Source: Quillaja saponaria
Taxonomy: Eukaryota; Streptophyta; Magnoliopsida; Fabales; Quillajaceae
Length of the DNA stretch: 64,000 bases
Assembly: GCA_029379385.1 (NCBI GenBank)
Contig: CM055611.1
Location: 3,906,001 to 3,970,000 of the forward strand
Reading direction: 5' to 3'
In this document: positions 40,948 through 52,099 of the stretch, piece after piece
Numbering within the stretch: the stretch's first letter is position 1
How the letters are laid out: each line of letters begins with the position of its first letter
Program-made: the position numbers and the translations under genes
The notes under the pieces: model-generated
Database searches by the model: none
What the model saw: only the letters and a program-made list of their open reading frames with translations
What the model was told of the DNA's origin: nothing

Positions 40948-41312
40948 TGATACAGTTGGATCAAGCCATGGGCCTTGGGTTATAAGCATAAAGGCTGAAC
41001 AGGCACAAGCCCATCAACCTAAAAATCCCCAATGCACCATTTCATTTACTGGAGCTAGTAACTGATTTAGTTAGGTTGTTATCCTAGTCAATGCCAAGTC
41101 AGCTAGCTAGTTTGATATGTTAGTTAAAGTCCGTTAGGTTGTTAGAAGGTTAACGTGTATAAAGGCTGGGATTCATTCTATTGTAAATCATCTATTTTGT
41201 TAATGAAAATTGGCTAAAAGCCTTTATGTTTCTCTTTCAATTTCCCTTCTCTTCTATCCCTACTCTGTCAATTTCTTGCGTTCATTCTTAGAGCTTGATT
41301 TTGCCCTTATCA
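40948..41312 (+). repeat. 3' LTR of gypsy element A
   Basis: 365 bp, homologous along its full length to 33105-33469, preceded by a purine-rich tract at 40934-40947. Confidence 0.92.
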
Positions 41313-42060
41313 TAGAAGTTAAAAAAGTATACTGACTGTGCCATAACTTGTTTAAAGAGAGAGATAGAAAGAGGACAAAAGGGGGAAGAGTGGTTGTTTC
41401 TGAAGAGAGAAATGGAGGCCGCCGTATCAGTTTTTTTTTTTTTTTTTTTCTAATTTATTTATTTACTTTTATGCCTCAAATTGATACAAGTATCTTCCAT
41501 TTTGTGGATAAAGGTGACCTTGTAGAGCAAAAGTCCCCCGAGAACAAAAATAGTAATAAATAGTTATGGTAGACAATTGAGCAACACAGACTGATTTGCA
41601 GACAGGTTAAAATGGGCAGGTAGCACGGACTCTTTTTCATGGAAAGGAATTTTCGGAAGCTTCACTGATTTAAAAGATGGTTTCAAATGGAGGGTGGGGG
41701 ATGATTACAAATTATCAGTTTGGTCTTATCATTGGTGTACTGATCATAAACCATTCCACGATATGAAGGTTTCTGATTTTAGTTCGGTGTATAATTTGCT
41801 TGTTGCGGATTTAATTTCAAATAACCAGTTTTGGTATCTGGGTATTGTCTCTAATGCACCAGATTCTGACATGGTATATTAACCTGTTTAGAGGCTCTCA
41901 AACCTCTTTTTCGCGGGTATGAAATAAGAATATTGATTGAGCACCTCATACCAACCTGATCTACAGCAGTCTTGTTCCAACCGCAGTACGTGAAGGAGTG
42001 CAATGAGAATTCTGCTGCACGAGAAACATTATGAGATCATGAAGCATTTGGTACAAAATT
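41313..42060 (+). mobile_element. Spacer with a LINE (non-LTR) fragment at about 41613-41881
   Basis: A plus-strand open segment from about 41613 reads DSFSWKGIFGSFTDLKDGFKWRVGD, resembling the stretch between RT and the zf-RVT domain of plant L1-type elements (S-W-x-G-I ... G-x-x-W-R-V-G-x-G). It ends at a stop at 41881. No start, endonuclease or RT motif is present, so it is a short 3' scrap. The rest of the interval holds a T run near 41430 and nothing else. Confidence 0.5.
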
Positions 42061-42290
42061 AATTATCCGGAGATAGGCTGACTTTTGCAATAACTAAAAG
42101 GTAGTAATTAAGCAGAAAAGTGAAAGGAAGAACATACATGAAACAGCTTGCAGGATAAGAGATATAAAAAGAGTAAGGGGAAATGGCCAAAATCAAACAA
42201 AACAACACGATCATACAAGTTGACTGAATAAATATGATCATACAAGTTAATTGAAATATGTAATCCCAAAATAATACAATCATACAAGTT

Positions 42291-42905
42291 AAAGGGGAAA
42301 TGGACAAGAACAGGGGTATTCATCTTTTTCTGTTTCACAAAAATAATCTCATTATAAAAATTAATTCTAATGTAATGATTTGAAGACAAAAAAGAATAAG
42401 TCCAGATGCACACGTAACTCACCTGGGGCGTTAGACTTACCAAACCAAGTAAGTCAGTCAGGCAATTGTATGTTTTCACCATACACAATTGGAAAAACTT
42501 GTTTACATCCTTCTCTATGTCAATGCCATACAAAACAGAGTCTTCCCAATATTCATGTTCATACAAGAATACTACATAGTGTAAATCCAAAGAAGTTAGC
42601 ACACTACATCAATTCAAGAGTCAGAATTATAGTACTGCATTATAATCATTATTAATCAGTCTAATCATATGGAACCCAACACTGGAATAATGGATTACCA
42701 ATAACCACTAGCAACTCTTCTGATTCCCTTTTTTTCCTTTCTTCCAGATTCATGTTACTGAATTATGAACCTTTTTAATCAATCACTCCCATCATCATAC
42801 AACAAATCTATAAGAAAACAACACAGAAGAAAATTTATCAAAGATTAAAGAGGAAATCCGAACTGTACGGTATTAGTATTAAATAAGGAAGAAGTAAAGA
42901 CCTGT
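42291..42905. repeat. Local duplication, copy 1
   Basis: Diverged direct copy of 43557-44240. Shared landmarks in order: GGGTATTCATCTTTTTCTG, TTTTCACCATACACAAT, ACTACATAGTGTAAATCCAA, GGAACCCAACA, CACTAGCAACTCTTCTGATT. The left border also has three GATCATACAAGTT-like repeats (about 42209, 42236, 42280). No coding sense found. Confidence 0.75.
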
Positions 42906-43556
42906 CAAGGTGGTTAGGTGTAACTGTATTAGAGGTTAAACAAGGAACAGTCTTCTGTTTGTTTTCCTAGCTCCAAAATATTATTATACAGAGAAGGGAT
43001 AGAGGAGGTGAAACAATATGCAGACAAAACAACTAAATGGAGTAAAACAGATAAATGATTGTAGAGTGAACAAACTACCTTACAAAGTAATAGGTGTGTG
43101 TAATGAATATAAAACCAAAGAATATCAATTGCAATCTTAATGGTAAACTGAATAAATATGATTTTAGAGTTTCAACTTTCAAGCATCTCCCAATAATCTC
43201 ATTTCCAAAATCAACTCATGAAGGTAACCAGGTAACAGTAGCAACTATTATTTTGACTCTGACATCTTTTCAGAATTCTCATGCATTAAGTATTGTTGTC
43301 ACAACTTTTGGTGTCAACTGCAGTCAAATTGATGAAATCCCCCATGTCACCAAGTCAGATTTAGGATACTTGTGTAAGATTCAATATCACTTCTTATGCA
43401 TTTCATTCATATTCTTAGCAGAGTAATCTTATCCTTCGTCACTGTTCATGTTCTTATGGATTAGTATGACACAGCTACAATTGATCTTTGCTCATATGTA
43501 ACATATGCCTATTGCTGCTTCAATTTAATCCAAAATAACACTACGATCATACAATT

Positions 43557-44240
43557 TAAAGGGGGAATGGCCAAGAACATGGGTATTCATCTTTTTCTGA
43601 TTCACAACAATAATCTTATTAGAAAAATTATTACTAAGGTAATGAATTCGTAGACACATAAAAATTTAAATCCCATATACACATGTAACTGGAGAGGTGG
43701 AGTTAAACTTACCAGAGCAATAGAGGAGTGAAGACCAAGTAAACAAGGAATGACAATGAAAAGAATTCATGAATCAAAGTAAATTATGAAATCATACAGG
43801 CAATTGTATAGTTGCATGTTTTCACCATACACAATAGGTAAAATTTGTATACATCCTTCTTTGTGTCCATTCCATAGAAAGCAAAGAGTCTTGCCAATAT
43901 TCATGTTCACACAAGAACACTACATAGTGTAAATCCAAAGAAGTTAGCACACTTCATCAATTCAAGAAGCAGAATTATAACACAGAATTATATCATTATT
44001 AATCTTGAAATATTAAACCTTATTAATCATTCTGATCATATGGAACCCAACAATGGTATCATGGATTACCATTAACCACTAGCAACTCTTCTGATTCCCT
44101 TTTTTCCTTTTCTTTCAGACAACCAAGAGTAATTCATGTGAATTATGAACCTTATTAATCAATCACCCTGTCAAAGATTAAAGAGGAAATCCCAACTATG
44201 TGAGATTAGGATTAAATAAGGAAAAGTAAAGAACTGTCAA
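43557..44240. repeat. Local duplication, copy 2
   Basis: Second copy of the segment at 42291-42905, displaced by about 1.27-1.37 kb. The offset grows along its length, showing small insertions in this copy. About 650 bp of unrelated sequence with no supported gene separates the copies. Confidence 0.75.
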
Positions 44241-44530
44241 GGTAGTTTGTATATAGTCAGGTGTAACTACACAGAATTAGAAACTGAGGTGGAAAAGATT
44301 TCATAAAGAGAACCTAACAGTTTATTTTTTATATTTCATGATCAGGAACACCCCACAAAGTAAAAATAAACTGGAACTAATTTGCTTAGAAAACATAAAT
44401 TTCATATTAATTTTATTATAGAATAAATTCAATGAATGAATAACAGTTAAAACATTTTTATTTGAAAACTACAAAGCATAAAAGATTAAATAGGAAGACA
44501 AAAAGAACTACATTATAGAAACAAACGAGT

Positions 44531-45628
44531 TTAAGGAAAATTTGGAAAAACCCACAGGGGTGGGGCAACATGACAAAACAATGGAGGGTTAAAGAGTGTT
44601 TCAATCCTTCCATCCATCATGTTCCAAACACCCATGTCTCTACTTTCGTTAGCATCATCGGTGAAGTATATTGAGTTAGCCTTACAACCACAAATATTCA
44701 AAGCATTGACAGAAATAGATGAATTACGACCCACGAATAAAGCTCTATTCTCCAAAGATTCCAACCTTGTGCAGCTTCTATTACTTATATTTAGCTCAAA
44801 CACCAAAAACGGAGCAGTTCCATATGAATATATTGTACTACCTTCAAACAAAGACCTTGCCTGTCCCCCTGTTCGCAAAACAGCTAACAGCTTCCCTGAT
44901 GATTCCACAAGGTACATCCTCTCAAATAGAGGGACAAATCTTCCGATTTTCGTATGAAACAGCATTGTCGCTTTTGGTTCATACCCTTCAATATCACAAA
45001 CCCAAATGCTGCCATCCGGATAAACACCATAAATATTTCCATTGTAATAAATAACATCTGCAAAGCGATAACGCTCTTTACTTATAGTCCGAGAATTAGC
45101 TCCAAGTTTAGCAAAAGCTAATCTACCAAAATCACAAATAATAACGACTCTAAAATCAGATGTCAATGAAGGGTTTGCAGTTAAGAGAGCTCTATTTATA
45201 ACGGTTGACAACAAGCAAGAACTCCTAAAATCCTTTGTGATAGTCCTCAAATTGGGTAGTTGAAATTGAACCCTTGACAGGGGATGCAGCAGATCTAAAT
45301 CCAAATCTTTTCCGGTTGTAATAAGCCATCCTTGTGGAAAAGAAAAACAGAATTTTCCTTTAGCTTCTGGTAGTTGTAGATAACGAGTATTACCTTTAGC
45401 CAAGCTGAAAAACCCACGCTCATCAGTATGATCTCGTTCTTCTGCTAACATCAACCATATCACCTGCGTTGGCAATTGCTTGATTACATCTTTAACTTTA
45501 ATATAAACAGATCTCCAAGAAGTACAAACTGCACCAAAAGCTACTGAAGCCAAGAAATCCTCAGACGAAATTAATTTCTTGGCGATTACAAGTAGAATTT
45601 CAGGAAGAAGATCTACCCAATTACTCAT
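44531..45628 (-). CDS. F-box / DUF295 family protein
   Basis: Intact single-exon gene of 365 residues. Residues 1-45 form a degenerate F-box (WVDLLPEILLVIAKKL, then AVCTSWRSV), the Skp1-binding module. Most of the rest is the plant-specific DUF295 domain, with LHPLSRVQFQLPN, VIYYNGNIYGVYPDGSIWVCDI and MYLVESSGKLLAVLR. The C-terminus has NSIYFTDDANESRDMGVWNM and the closing W-V-F-P. Such proteins are usually SCF E3 adaptors or related kelch/beta-propeller proteins of unknown substrate. No introns, typical of the family. The start is the first ATG, at the F-box. A CACGTG lies 126 bp upstream. No lesions, unlike the thiolase and PWP1 genes. Confidence 0.93.
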   Translation of the reverse strand: MSNWVDLLPEILLVIAKKLISSEDFLASVAFGAVCTSWRSVYIKVKDVIKQLPTQVIWLMLAEERDHTDERGFFSLAKGNTRYLQLPEAKGKFCFSFPQGWLITTGKDLDLDLLHPLSRVQFQLPNLRTITKDFRSSCLLSTVINRALLTANPSLTSDFRVVIICDFGRLAFAKLGANSRTISKERYRFADVIYYNGNIYGVYPDGSIWVCDIEGYEPKATMLFHTKIGRFVPLFERMYLVESSGKLLAVLRTGGQARSLFEGSTIYSYGTAPFLVFELNISNRSCTRLESLENRALFVGRNSSISVNALNICGCKANSIYFTDDANESRDMGVWNMMDGRIETLFNPPLFCHVAPPLWVFPNFP

Positions 45629-45753
45629 TATTTAGATAATAAGAATGAACACGAAATTTCCACAACTCACAAGCCTAAAGTCTCAAACTTTTACTAGTAT
45701 TCTAGGGAAAAAATACCCGCGCCCTATGACACGGGATGCTAAAAAGTAGTTGG

Positions 45754-45759
45754 CACGTG
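45754..45759 (-). promoter_or_regulatory. G-box upstream of the F-box gene
   Basis: CACGTG in TGGCACGTGTTTC, 126 bp upstream of the ATG, then a long T run. A plausible promoter element for the F-box gene. Confidence 0.4.
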
Positions 45760-48700
45760 TTTCTTTGCGTTTTTTTTTTTTTTTTTTTTTATGTACATTT
45801 AGTGAACATTAAAAATAATAATAATTATTGAAATTTTAGTTCAAACAGATAATATGTCTTTCAGTTTTTAGTGTTAAATTTGAATACTCTAACCAAAAAA
45901 ATAAAAATAAATTAAGAATAACTTTCACCCAATCAAGAATTAAGATAAAGAAAAAAAGCAAGTCCATTTACACAAATTACCAGGACCTCTTAACCCATAT
46001 TACATGCCTTCAAACAATATCTCAATAACACCAGTAAGACTAAAAATAAGCATTTACACAAATTTTTCATCAGTATAATAAGTAAAAGATGTCATTGAAA
46101 TTGGGTTGTTGATGGCACCAAATTGCTGCAATGACATTCTTGAAACATTATACTGATAATAAGGATGGACTGCTAATTTTCTTAGTATATCAAACTCTGC
46201 CCCATCAGTTCAACAAAAACAGTTTCCTAAAATCATTAACAACACTAATATATTACAATTAGGAGCCACAACTAAAATCATGTCATTTTTAGATACAGAA
46301 GTTGACTGCTCTACACCTGCAGCCTCTGCTTGTCAATCAATGTCCCTCTGTCCAACCCCCTACCCTAAACTCTCTACAATTTTGAACGATGCAAATTTAG
46401 AATCATAACTTATTAGTATGAATTGAGAGGAATGAAAAAAGTAAAATTCTAAATCACAAATTCAAAGAGTCAATAACTTGAACACTAGAACTCATTATAC
46501 TTACCTTGATCATAAGTCTACCAGCAGAAGCACTTTCTCTGTGCACCAAAGCAATTGCAAATCATCTCTACACCAATAACAATTTTCTATACTACCCCAA
46601 ATACTCTTAACAACAATTCTACCAATTTGCATATTCCGATGAAGGAACACATTCGTTTGCTCCCTAATTTTGAATACACCTCAACATGGATTAACTAACT
46701 CCAACAACAGACTAATACCAAACATAATTCACGTACAATTTGAAAAATGATTGTTGAATCAGAAACTATTGCAGTCGCATACTTCCTCTCTCATTTGATC
46801 CTCTATTTTGGAACTTTGAGCATGAGACAAAAGTAGAGTACAATACTCTCAGTCTTTTTTCTTCCAAAAGTTATAAAATAAAGTAGGTTTAGCTAAAAGT
46901 AATTACATATTGGCACAACAACAACCTCATTCACTAACTACCAAAAAAACTGCAAACAATCCTAGTGTTTTTTGAATTGTAAGATTTTACTGCATCTTTT
47001 AATACAGTAAACATAACGAAAGTAAACTCAAAAAGACAATCAAACACCTTATCAATTATAATCTCTTTCATGCCAGCAACCATGTCAGTCTTCCCAATTC
47101 ACTCTTGCAAAAAGCAATAAAATAGTTACATAATTCACTTAACAAAGCAAACCCAGCTGGAATGGAAAAAAATAATGACAGAAGAGGATACTTGAAACAC
47201 TCACAGTACACCAAATGATTGAAGGGCAAGCATAAACTTGTGAAAATTGGAACAAAGCAAAAAAAATTTTAATTTTTTTTTTCTTCAAGCCTATGGAATT
47301 ATAACCTCAATGGGAAAAATAAGTAGTCTCAATGCAAACAGAAAAGTGAGACGTATGACAAAAAAATTCAAGTCTATGTGGTATAAAGAAAAGAATTATA
47401 AAATACTCCATTCAGCTCACTAATAATGAATAACTTCTTTATTTATTGCATACTCTCCAATATAATCTGTCTCTAAATAGCAAAAAGAAATAGGAAAAAA
47501 AAAAAACTACAAAGATAATTCTAAATAAACAATCTTCAAACATGATTTAATCAAAATTTCAAAATTTGTATGCAGGACAACTATAATACTCCAAGATATG
47601 AAATCAAGTTCAATTAAATTTGATGCAATACCCACAAACAAAGTTTAAGCCAAATGTTAATTTTGCAATTTTTTTTTTCTTTTTTTAACAAAGGCAAAAG
47701 CTATAGCTGTCAAATAACTACATCCATTATTACATGAAACCTTTTTTTTTTTTTTTTTTTAATCTCTCTTTCAACTTTATAATTGTTAAATAAAAAATAA
47801 ATCATACAGAACACTAACAAAGAAATTACTTATGGTATTGGTGGAAAGCAGTTGCAGGGTCTTCTTGGTTTGCACATCATTGTCATTATATGTTGATTAA
47901 ATAAGAGGAAAAATGCAACTAAATAGATCAAAAGAAAGACAAATATTACCTTCATCGGGAAGAAACAATTAAAGCAACTGAACAAAAGTAGCAACAACTA
48001 AATAGTAATCAAATGGGATTGTTAACAACATAATAACATTAGTAAAAGAAACAAAGTTCATGGCAATAGCTAACACACGGGTTCTTGCGATCTAGCATCC
48101 TAGGAAAATCAACTAAATATTCATTCAGAGTTAACAGAGAAGAATAGTACAAATTCCTAATGTTCAAATAACATACTTGAGCTAGAATACCCGTGCATAT
48201 ATTTGTCCTATAAACTCTGGAATTTTCTGAAACTTTTGTCTGAACTCTGCCATGGGTACAGATCTAAATCATTTTGTTGAGGACCTAAATCAATATTATT
48301 GTAAAGCATGTAAGTGAATATTACTATACATTATGACATACAAATAACTATTTGACAAAAATTCAAGCATCACCTAGACTATGGCCAATAAAAATGAGAA
48401 AGATAGTAGGAAAAAAAACAACTTCCAACATCAAAATTCAGAAAAGAAAGAGCAGCCAAAAATGCCTCCAAGAAACTAATTATCAAGAACATATAGTATT
48501 AATTAAGTCCATCATCTTAACAGCAGCAGTTCTCATACTACCGTATAAAATCTTGATGTGTCGTGCCTACCTAAAATCCATGAAGACCAACTTCCCAAGT
48601 TTAGTTTCCATCACTATTATGGAGCTTATAGACAATATCTGCAAATAAGTAAGAACAAATAATTATACATGTAAAGGCGTAACATGTAAGTTATAGACTC

Positions 48701-50271
48701 AAAAAAAATGAAATAATGATCAAACAAAAAAAATTATAAATAAAATTCATAAAACTATCAAACCAAAAAAAGTCTATTGGATTACCAAGCAGGCCTAAAA
48801 ATCTTAGTTACTATAGTTTACAAACTGAACAAAATAAATAAATTGAAAAACTGTAACGTATATCTTACCCCAAACTTAAGTACGTGATTGTCCCTCTGCT
48901 TCCACATGAACATGAACTTCACGATAGACATCACTCAATCATGAATGCTAAAACAAAACAACTGAGAAATTATGATAGGACTACATAGAATAGAAAAGAA
49001 CAGTACAACAACTAAAAAGTGAAAAAATAAATAATAAAATTTAAGGACAAACGTGTGAAAACAATGGCTCGAGCAAACATTGCAAACTGGTGGCAAAGTA
49101 GCAACATTATTATTAGACCATTAACCTCATATATCATCGGAAAAAAAAAAAAAAATCTCATAACTAAATTGCTGTTGAATGCTTATGTTCACAGCAATGT
49201 CAACTACATATATCAACATTGTCCTAATTGAAAGTTTGAAAGCTGTTAAGTTTACCGGCTGGATCAAATGGAAGATCATATTAACAATACCTTTCTTTAG
49301 CAAGAAAGAAATTTATCTTCCTCCAATGAAGATCAATAGCAATGAATGCCAGAAAAGTTGCATCATGTACAATGACAATGGTTATAAGTATAGTATATAG
49401 ACATTTAAGGAAAGTCCAACAATATATCAAAACAATGGAAAGTAATACGACATATTGGGAATCAAGTATATGGTAGGTTTCTATTCTTCAGTAAAATTTG
49501 ATATCGCAAACACTTTAAAATCTTACATATAAAGTTCAATACTTCAAAAGCCTACTAGGTCCAAGACTTTTGATTAACAAAATCCATACAACATAATCCA
49601 GCAACTACATGTTTACTAAAACTAAATGATGGCAAAACAATGCAAATTGAAGGGGATCATCAACCTTGTTAAATTCTTACCATTTCCAAAAATAGGAAAT
49701 CTGCCAAGAGAAGCAAATAGTTATATGACCCAAATCTATTAAGTTTAGTTTTTAAGGAACAATAAAACATACACTGGGGCCAACATGAAGGATAAATCGC
49801 CTACTTATAATAACCCAATTATATTAATCTGCTTCTTGTAAACATTGAGGTCGTTCCTTCAAAATCTGTATCAAGCAGAGCTATACAATATCCCAATATA
49901 AGAACAAAAATACCTTTACCTGATCTCTTGACTTTACACGAAAATGAAAAAATAAAAAAATAAAAAAATTATGAGTTCATATTCTTCTGGACCAATTGGC
50001 TTTTAAAATAAAAAAATAAAAAAAAATTTTCATCTCTTTATTTTATGAATCAAACACAAATTATTTTGACTATTCATAATTCAGTGAAAAACACTCTCGA
50101 ACTAAACTAAAAGCTGTAATAATTTTAGTTCTTCCTAAATGTTATCACTGAAAAGCGTAAGTCTTAAGCACTCAATGGGACTCACAAACAGATGAAGGAA
50201 GAAGAGTTACGAACAGATAAAGAAAGAACAAAATCAGATTTGTGAGATTGACTAAAATAGATTCGTCTATG
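45760..50271. other. Long AT-rich region, no gene recognised
   Basis: Intron-like, A-rich plus strand. Short minus-strand exon-like pieces exist. Near 46498-46560 there is an open segment with HRESASAGRLMIK before a GTAAGT donor. Near 48880-48960 there is one with KFMFMWKQRDNHVLKFG before a GTAAGAT donor. Near 48190-48260 there is one reading MAEFRQKFQKIPEFIGQIY. They could not be joined into a known protein. Homopolymer runs near 47740, 49140 and elsewhere. Confidence 0.4.
50145..50271. repeat. Host tandem duplication, copy 1 (split by gypsy element B)
   Basis: CTGAAAAGCGTAAGTCTTAAGC through ATTCGTCTA matches 55920-56078. Its continuation (TATGAAAATCCTAACC...GATATAAGG) lies on the other side of element B at 55874-55920. 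The unit was therefore tandemly duplicated and the element landed in the first copy. Confidence 0.8.
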
Positions 50272-50599
50272 TTATGAATAGAATTCAGGAATTGGGCCTA
50301 AAGGAGCATGGGTTAAGCCTTGACAGTTAGAAGTTGCTGATTAGCCTTTGACATGGAGTTGTTAGGCCTGTGGTTAAGTTATGTTAACCAAATAGTTAGC
50401 TTGTTAGTCTGTTGAACTATCCGTTAGATGGTTGTAACGAGAAAGGGTTTGTTAAATACTTCTTGAATATTGTAATGGGTATGAAGAAATACAAAGTGAA
50501 GTTCTGAATCACTTTTTCTCTCTCTTTTCTCTTTGTCTTCTCTCTACTTTCTTGTTGGCAGCCATAGCTGCAACTCAATTTCTAGTTTGTGAGTTACTG
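50272..50599 (+). repeat. 5' LTR of gypsy element B
   Basis: 328 bp starting TGTTATGAATAG; includes a TC-rich block near 50515-50550. Homologous to 55535-55871, which is about 9 bp longer. Confidence 0.9.
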
Positions 50600-50630
50600 T
50601 TGGTATCAAAGCACTGATTCGGGCAAAATA

Positions 50631-51778
50631 ATGCATGTGAATGCTACAGTTTTCGGCCAAAAGTTGGGAACCATGGAATCTCGAATGGAAGCCATGGATG
50701 ACCGGTTACAAGGCATTGATGTCTCAATCCAAGAATTGAAGGCATCATCTATGGAAGCTCAAAAAAACATGGATATGAAATTGCTATCTGTCATGGAACA
50801 GTAAGCTAATTCAAATGCCAAGCTACAAGCTGTTATGGTGGCTTTGGCATCACTTCAGGCTTCAGTTTCATAGTTATGCTTAGGGTTAAATGTTGAGAGG
50901 AATCAAGAGCCAGTGCTTCCTAATCCTCCAGTAGCTTAGTAGAGGGAGTTCAAACAACCAATTTATCCTCAGATCAATGAAGAACAAGGAACAGGACTGA
51001 GGGATTACCACTTACTGAAACGAGTAGCTCAAGTGGAATTTCCAAGGTTTGAAGGAGATAACCTGAGGGGGTGGCTTTTCAAATGCAAAGAATTCTTTGA
51101 GGTGGATCAAACGCTTGAGTATATGAAGGTGAGAATTGCAAGAATGCACTTTAAGGAAAAAGTGTTGGAATGGTATCAAGGATTCTTGGAGGAACGCAAC
51201 ATGATAAGACCACAGTGGGAAGAGTTTGTGCAGGCCTTGCAAGCCAAATTTCAAGGTAACATACTCTCAAGACCTGTAATTGCACTAAAAAACTTGAAAC
51301 AAGAAAGTAGTGTAGGAGAATACAATGAAAGATTTGAATGTTGTTCTATGCTAAAAGCAGTAATGTTAGATCACTATTTGGGGAGGGGGGGTTGAAAGAG
51401 GAAACTGTTCATGGAATCAGTTTGGTTGAGATTCAGTCATTAGCACAGGCTATGACTTTAGCCAAAAACTAAGAGAATTTCTTGAACTCTACCTTATACA
51501 AGAAATCTCAGCTCAGTACACCTAAACCTTACAAAAACCAATATAACTCTTTCCAAAACTTTAAAAACTCTCCTCATCCAAATACAGTACCACCACCTCC
51601 AAGAAAATTCCTGCCTTCCATAGTTGCTCTATCTAACCAAAATTCTAGACACCCCAACTTGAATGCACTAAGAAATATGAACACTAAACCTAGTAATAAA
51701 GGACACCCCTATACAGCAAACACTCAACTGTATCCTTGCATAAACTTTTTCTCTATGAGCAGAGCTAAGATGGAGTAA
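50631..51778 (+). pseudogene. Gypsy element B gag remnant
   Basis: The ATG at 50631 opens MHVNATVFGQKLG and a helical stretch ME(S/A)RMEAMDDRLQGID, then stops at 50802-50804. A second piece (51033-51395) contains FPRFEGDNLRGWLFKCKEFF, the capsid motif KVLEWYQGFLEER and SRPVIALKNLKQESSVGEY. A third, proline-rich piece follows (51482-51778). The zinc-knuckle remnant LCFYCNDRF begins near 51795, just before the 89-bp tandem repeat. Non-functional. Confidence 0.85.
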
Positions 51779-51822
51779 AAGAGGAAGAAGGGTCTTTGTT
51801 TTTACTGTAATGATAGGTTCAT

Positions 51823-52088
51823 ATCTGTCATAATTGCAGGAATGCCAAGATTAACATGTCAATTACTTATGAAGAGAAGGGAGGGGTAGATGAGATGGAT
51901 GAAGTCATGGTATCTGTCATAATTGCAGGAATGCCAAGATTAACATGTCAATTACTTATAAAGAGAAGGGAGGGGTAGATGAGATGGATGAAGTCATGGT
52001 ATCTGTCATAATTGCAGGAATGCCAAGATTAACATGTCAATTACTTATGAAGAGAAGGGAGGGGTAGATGAGATGGATGAAGTCATGG
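51823..52088 (+). repeat. 89-bp tandem triplication in gypsy element B
   Basis: Three near-identical 89-bp units start at 51823, 51912 and 52001 (each starts ATCTGTCATAATTGCAGG), differing at one position by eye. 89 is not a multiple of three, so each extra unit shifts the frame. The unit lies at the gag nucleocapsid-protease junction. Near identity means the amplification is recent relative to the decay around it, or is an assembly artefact. Confidence 0.92.
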
Positions 52089-52099
52089 ATTTGACTGAC

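Larger units (their letters stand above)
33105..41312 (+). mobile_element. Ty3/gypsy element A (chromovirus type), interrupted by nested copia
   Basis: Two 365-bp LTRs (33105-33469 and 40948-41312) enclose gag, protease, RT, RNase H, integrase and a chromodomain-like tail in gypsy order. The PBS is a degenerate tRNA-Met site (TTAGTATTAGAGC), and the purine-rich tract GAAGGATGAGGTA precedes the 3' LTR. A 2.9-kb copia derivative is inserted at 36399-39302; without it the element is about 5.3 kb, matching the short Reina-like chromoviruses. Coding is full of stops. The flanks (TCCAT and TAGAA) do not match, so the target duplication is lost or mutated. Gag and Pol resemble element B at 50272-55871, so the two are the same lineage. 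Confidence 0.93.

Noticed and set aside
42108..42602. 164-codon minus-strand open frame
   Set aside because: Lies in the diverged local duplication; the other copy does not keep the frame, and the tyrosine/phenylalanine-rich text is typical of AT-rich non-coding DNA.
44619..45054. Two plus-strand open frames of 111-112 codons
   Set aside because: Antisense shadows of the intact F-box/DUF295 gene.
48352..48648. 98-codon plus-strand open frame
   Set aside because: Lysine- and isoleucine-rich composition of AT-rich spacer, no motif, no gene context.
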